This document shows positions 60,845-64,000 of a DNA stretch of 64,000 nucleotides, piece after piece (position 1 is the first letter of the stretch; each line of letters begins with the position of its first letter). Origin of the DNA: Paenibacillus_V sp046244365 (lineage in GTDB: Bacteria > Bacillota > Bacilli > Paenibacillales > NBRC-103111); the NCBI RefSeq assembly GCF_046244365.1, contig NZ_CP176395.1, forward strand, positions 6,758,001 to 6,822,000, written 5' to 3'. A program made the translations under genes and the position numbers. The notes beneath the pieces were generated by a model. That model was not told where the DNA came from, did not search any database, and was given only the letters and a program-made list of their open reading frames with translations.

Positions 60845-60868
60845 AAAAAGCCCGGCGCAAACCGGGCT
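60845..60868 (-). terminator. Hairpin between the binding-protein gene and the YesM kinase gene
   Basis: AGCCCGG (60849-60855) pairs with CCGGGCT (60862-60868) over a six-base loop. In the leftward direction it is followed by TTTT. It lies 9 bases after the stop of the solute-binding protein gene and would lower transcription into the two-component genes. Confidence 0.8.
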
Positions 60869-60876
60869 ATCCATGC

Positions 60877-62490
60877 TTAATTGTCCGCCTTAAAGGTATA
60901 TGTTTTGCCATGCGCCTTCGTAATTTGCTCCGCATAATAATCGAAAATCTGCTTGCCGCCGTACTTGTTCATCAGCTCTTGACGGTATTTCGGCCAATTC
61001 GACGCATCCTTCTCCTCGAACAAAATTTTCGACTGGTACAAGTACATTTGCTTTCTTAACGAAGCGAGATCCATGCCTTCCTTGACGGAAACGCTTGTGC
61101 CGATCGACGGCAAATATTTATAAGCGGCAATTTTGGCGAGAATCGCGCGGTCGCGGTCCGTTTCCTGCGGGTTGATCAGTTCAAGGCCAAGCGTTGGCGG
61201 CTCTGCCGGCGTAAAGAATCCGTAAATTTCCAGGAAGTTGCCGTTATCGGCGATGTCTTTCTTAAACGCATCCGCAATCATCTCGATTTTTTTTCCGTTC
61301 TTCTTGTAATGCACACCTTCTTTGCCATAATGCGTCAGCAGGAAGCCTTCTTCGCCGGCCAGCCAGTCCAAAATTTCCGTCGATCGCTTCACCTTTGCCT
61401 CAGAGGACTTCACGCTGAACAGGAACGGAGAGCCCGGAAGCGGGTCCGTATACACGCCCGATTTGGCCCACGGGTGGAACGGCTGCCAATCGACTTTCGA
61501 ATCGCCCGTAACGTCCTTCGTTTTCTTCTGATAGCTGGCCGCATAATTATCCAGCGCCGCTTCTCGCGTACTCCCGTAGAAAATCCCTACCTTACCTTGC
61601 ACAATCGCATTGTCCTTCTGATCCGCCTTATTCAAAAACCAGTTCGGATCGTACAGCTTCATATCCATCGATTTTTTCAAATCGTCGAGCGCCTGGCCCA
61701 TTCGGATGTCGGTTCCCACCTCGACGAACTGTCCGTTATCCAAATAAAATGCAGCGATAAGGCCATTCTTGAAAAACTCCGGGAACTCCCGCACCACGTT
61801 CGTGCCGCTCCCTGCGGCCGTCATCCCATACGTATCGTTTTTGCTGTTGCCGTCCGGGTCCTTCTCGACGAACGCCTTCATCACGTTGATCATATCGTCG
61901 TACGTTTCCGGCATTTTCAGGTTGAGCTTATCCAGCCAGTCTTTGCGGACGTAGTAGCTCCAGTACTGCTTCTGAGCATACGGCTTTGGCGCCCGCACGA
62001 ACATATCAAGCACCTGATAGCGTTTCAGCACGTCCTCGGAAACCCAATATTTAAAATAGTTCGGCATCGTTTGCGGCGTCACCACTTTGGAAATATCGAG
62101 CAGCACTTTATCTTTGGCATATTTGAGCGAATCGGTCCCGCTAGCGATGAACATGTCCGGGATATCGCCGGAGTTGATCTTCATGTTCAGTTTATTCGCG
62201 TAGTCTTGTCCGTCCTGCATATATTCGATTTTCAAATCGACGTTGAACTTCTCGTCGATCGCCTTCTTGACGAAATCCTTGTCCGCAGACGGCAGCGAGA
62301 CACCGTTCGGCACTGGCACCATCCATTTCAGCTCCAGCTTTTCCTTCTTCTCGGCGGCAGCCGGACTTGGCGACGCGCTGCCGTTCGCAGACGACGGCGA
62401 CGGCGATGCTCCATTATCCGTCTTCCCGCATGCGCTGGCGAGCAAAGCGGAGGAGATGAGAAAAATCGCTGCTTTAGAAAACTTTTTCAT
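60877..62490 (-). CDS. Sugar ABC transporter solute-binding lipoprotein (LplA type)
   Basis: A 537-residue extracellular binding protein. The lipoprotein signal ends at a lipobox LLASAC (Cys21), followed by a Ser/Ala/Pro linker (NGASPSPSSANGSASPSP). The mature part shows the family pattern 'LKWMVPVPNGVSLP', 'DIPDMFIASGTDSLKYAKD' and 'YYVRKDWLDKLNLKMPETYDDMINVMKAFVEKDPDGNSKNDTYGM', typical of the large LplA/YtcQ group for complex oligosaccharides in Paenibacillus. There is no partner ATPase in the operon, as is usual (a shared MsmX-type ATPase serves several importers). The substrate is unknown. Confidence 0.9.
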   Translation of the reverse strand: MKKFSKAAIFLISSALLASACGKTDNGASPSPSSANGSASPSPAAAEKKEKLELKWMVPVPNGVSLPSADKDFVKKAIDEKFNVDLKIEYMQDGQDYANKLNMKINSGDIPDMFIASGTDSLKYAKDKVLLDISKVVTPQTMPNYFKYWVSEDVLKRYQVLDMFVRAPKPYAQKQYWSYYVRKDWLDKLNLKMPETYDDMINVMKAFVEKDPDGNSKNDTYGMTAAGSGTNVVREFPEFFKNGLIAAFYLDNGQFVEVGTDIRMGQALDDLKKSMDMKLYDPNWFLNKADQKDNAIVQGKVGIFYGSTREAALDNYAASYQKKTKDVTGDSKVDWQPFHPWAKSGVYTDPLPGSPFLFSVKSSEAKVKRSTEILDWLAGEEGFLLTHYGKEGVHYKKNGKKIEMIADAFKKDIADNGNFLEIYGFFTPAEPPTLGLELINPQETDRDRAILAKIAAYKYLPSIGTSVSVKEGMDLASLRKQMYLYQSKILFEEKDASNWPKYRQELMNKYGGKQIFDYYAEQITKAHGKTYTFKADN

Positions 62491-62596
62491 AGGATTGACC
62501 TCCCTGTATTTGGACTAACCGGAAAACCTCTTTCACTACCACCCGTTTCCATACTTCTCGATCCGTAACCTGCTCTTGAACGCTCACCTCCTTCTA

Positions 62597-63484
62597 TCAG
62601 CCCTTGATGGCGCCGATCATCATGCCTTTGACGAAATATTTTTGCAGGAACGGATAAACCGCGAGGATCGGCACGAGGGCAACGACTACAGTTGCCATCT
62701 TGACTGTTTCCGGCGGCAGCTGCTGCACCATTGTTTGCTGTACGCCCAATTCCTGGCTGATGCTCGGCGATTGAATCATGTTCCGCAGCACGACCTGGAT
62801 CGGATAAAGCGAACTGTCCGTCAAGTACATAATGCCGCCGAAGTACGCATTCCAGTGGCCCACGCCGTAGAATAAGCCAAGCGTTGCAATAATCGGCATC
62901 GACAACGGCATGACGATCAGGAACAACGTCCGCAAATCGCCGCAGCCGTCGACTTTGGCCGCTTCTTCCACCTCCGCCGGCAAACTTTCGAAATACGTTT
63001 TCATAATCAGCGCATTAAAGGTAGACACCAGTCCCGGTATAATCAGCGCCCATAGGGTGTTGATGAGACCCGTCGCCCGCACCGTCAAGTAAGTCGGGAT
63101 CAGGCCGCCGGAGAACAGCATCGTAAAGACGAGCGCGAGCAGAACGATGTGACGGCCCGGCAACGATTTTTTGGACAGCGGGTACGCCAGGAACATCGTC
63201 ACGAGCAAGTTCAGCGCGGTGCCCACGACCGTGATGAATACCGAAACTTGCAGCGCCCGAGGCACGACCTTGCTGTTGAAAATCGTTGCGAAAGCCTCGA
63301 ACGTAAAACTACCCGGCCAAATGACGAAGCCTCCGTTGCGCATCACTTCCTTAAAAGGGGTTATCGACATAATGAACACAAAGTAAAGGGGAAATAAAGT
63401 CGCCAGGCAAAACAATGCCATACATCCGTATAAAATGACATCCACGACCCGATCCGCTTTCGTTTTGTGTATGGCAAACGACAT
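62597..63484 (-). CDS. Sugar ABC transporter permease (LplC/YtcP type)
   Basis: A 295-residue permease with six spans. The MalG-like EAA loop is 'YFESLPAEVEEAAKVDGCGDLRTLFLIVMPLSMPIIA'. 'GSFTFEAFATIFNSKVVPRALQVSVFITVVGTALNLLVTMFLAYPLSKKSLPG' matches the LplC/YtcP subfamily. The ATG has GAGGAGG seven bases upstream. It is separated from the first permease gene by a 164-base palindromic element and from the binding-protein gene by about 106 bases. Confidence 0.93.
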   Translation of the reverse strand: MSFAIHKTKADRVVDVILYGCMALFCLATLFPLYFVFIMSITPFKEVMRNGGFVIWPGSFTFEAFATIFNSKVVPRALQVSVFITVVGTALNLLVTMFLAYPLSKKSLPGRHIVLLALVFTMLFSGGLIPTYLTVRATGLINTLWALIIPGLVSTFNALIMKTYFESLPAEVEEAAKVDGCGDLRTLFLIVMPLSMPIIATLGLFYGVGHWNAYFGGIMYLTDSSLYPIQVVLRNMIQSPSISQELGVQQTMVQQLPPETVKMATVVVALVPILAVYPFLQKYFVKGMMIGAIKG

Positions 63485-63508
63485 TGCACTGTCCTCCTCA
63501 AGTTTGTC

Positions 63509-63672
63509 TAGGGCGTGTCTGAATACGCCGAGGGTAGCAGATTTTGCCGAATTTTCGTTCCCTGCAAGGCGCGTTTGGGAAGGCGTACCGGGGTACGTCG
63601 AGCAAACGGAACGAAGCAGGGGGCGAAAAGGCGGTGAAAGATGACCCCGAGTGCGTGTTCAGACACGCCCTA
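63509..63672. mobile_element. Palindromic 164-bp element, MITE-like
   Basis: Terminal inverted repeats of 15 bp (TAGGGCGTGTCTGAA at 63509-63523, complement at 63658-63672) extend imperfectly through the whole element. A central palindrome CGTACCGGGGTACG (63584-63597) sits exactly at the geometric centre. Matching internal blocks (TTTTCG/CGAAAA, CCTGC/GCAGG, CGTTTG/CAAACG) make one long hairpin. It has no coding potential. The ends carry TA, which could be a target duplication. It lies four bases after the stop of the first permease gene. Whether it is a transposon derivative or an RNA element is undecided. Confidence 0.65.
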
Positions 63673-63676
63673 ACTG

Positions 63677-64000
63677 TTACCATACGCCAGATCCGCCGAC
63701 CTTCTTGGCGATTTTGTTGGCGGCGATGACGAGAATAAATCCGATGACCGATTTGAACACCCCGACGGCGGCCGGCAAGCTAAACTCCATTTGCTCGATG
63801 CCTCGCCTGAATATCCACGTATCCAAAATATCGCCGACATCATATACTCTCGCATTCAGGAAAATATACACCTGATCGAACCCGGCATCCAAAATATGGC
63901 CAATTCGCAAAATCAGCAGCAGCACGAACACCTCGCGGATGCCCGGCAGCGTAATATGCCAAAGCTGTCTCCAGCGGCCGGCACCGTCCACGACGGCGGC
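63677..64000 (-). CDS. Sugar ABC transporter permease (LplB type), C-terminal part
   Basis: This is the 3' end of a gene that continues beyond the window, giving 107 codons. 'AAVVDGAGRWRQLWHITLPGIREVFVLLLILRIGHIL' contains the EAA-loop core of MalF-like permeases, and 'GFDQVYIFLNARVYDVGDILDTWIFRRGIEQMEFSLPAAVGVFKSVIGFILVIAANKIAKKVG' is the typical C-terminal end of LplB/YteP proteins. It would be the first gene of the transporter operon and partner of the second permease. Confidence 0.9.
   Translation of the reverse strand, partial: AAVVDGAGRWRQLWHITLPGIREVFVLLLILRIGHILDAGFDQVYIFLNARVYDVGDILDTWIFRRGIEQMEFSLPAAVGVFKSVIGFILVIAANKIAKKVGGSGVW

Noticed and set aside
61309..62568. A 419-codon plus-strand frame opposite the solute-binding protein gene
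   Set aside because: The minus-strand protein has a lipobox and family motifs; the opposite frame is Arg/His-rich without any motif.

Overview
The window reads as chromosomal DNA of a spore-forming, Gram-positive bacterium of the Paenibacillaceae (Paenibacillus or a close relative such as Cohnella). This is inferred from gene content and not from a marker gene. The evidence is a Spo0E-type phosphatase, CotH kinase, GerQ, YuzB/YutI/YutJ homologues, a DUF2515 protein, a YtgP-type flippase, an SLH-domain GH18 protein, aminofutalosine-pathway menaquinone genes, an LplABC-YesMN type sugar uptake unit, strong AGGAGG-type ribosome binding sites and moderately high GC. No rRNA, tRNA, CRISPR array, prophage or complete insertion sequence was found.

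Layout. 0-5 kb: tail of a MocR-type regulator, Spo0E-like phosphatase, mqnE, an M23 peptidase and a YutJ/YuzB/YutI cluster. 5-12.2 kb: a GH29 fucosidase, then a leftward group of ctaA, UbiD decarboxylase, EamA transporter, HEPN protein, SDR and DUF1905 protein. 12.4-18 kb: thioredoxin-like protein, a Ser-Gly-Arg repeat protein followed by CotH, an SPFH protein with a ribbon-helix-helix partner, and a MarR-MFS operon. 18-28 kb: a lipoprotein, a DUF2515 protein, a 0.9-kb repeat-filled convergent gap, a lipid-linked flippase, DUF456, HAD and asparagine synthetase genes. 28-37.5 kb: sugar isomerase, a four-gene Mn/Zn ABC transporter behind an MntR-like operator, a class B PBP, HAD, a membrane transglutaminase and small membrane proteins. 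37.6-48.3 kb: MFS transporter, SLH-GH18 protein, Gfo/Idh plus isomerase with a divergent AraC regulator, a TOPRIM protein, a second repeat block, AEC transporter, SCO1, ctaB and gerQ. 48.3-57.2 kb: small alarmone synthetase, CstA with its LytS/LytTR two-component system, and ileS behind an isoleucine T-box. 57.2-64 kb: a YesN/YesM two-component system with an Lpl-type sugar ABC transporter whose first gene runs off the window.

Functional threads are respiration (menaquinone steps mqnE and UbiD, NDH-2-like enzyme, haem A synthesis ctaA/ctaB, SCO1), sporulation (Spo0E, SGR-repeat protein with CotH, GerQ), envelope synthesis (PBP2, flippase, SLH-GH18, M23 peptidase) and carbohydrate or pyruvate sensing and uptake. 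The least explained DNA is non-coding: a 289-bp (GGGGTTC)n array, two blocks of nested TTCACTAT/ATAGTGAA inverted repeats, both between convergent genes, and a 164-bp centre-symmetric palindromic element inserted within the sugar ABC operon.
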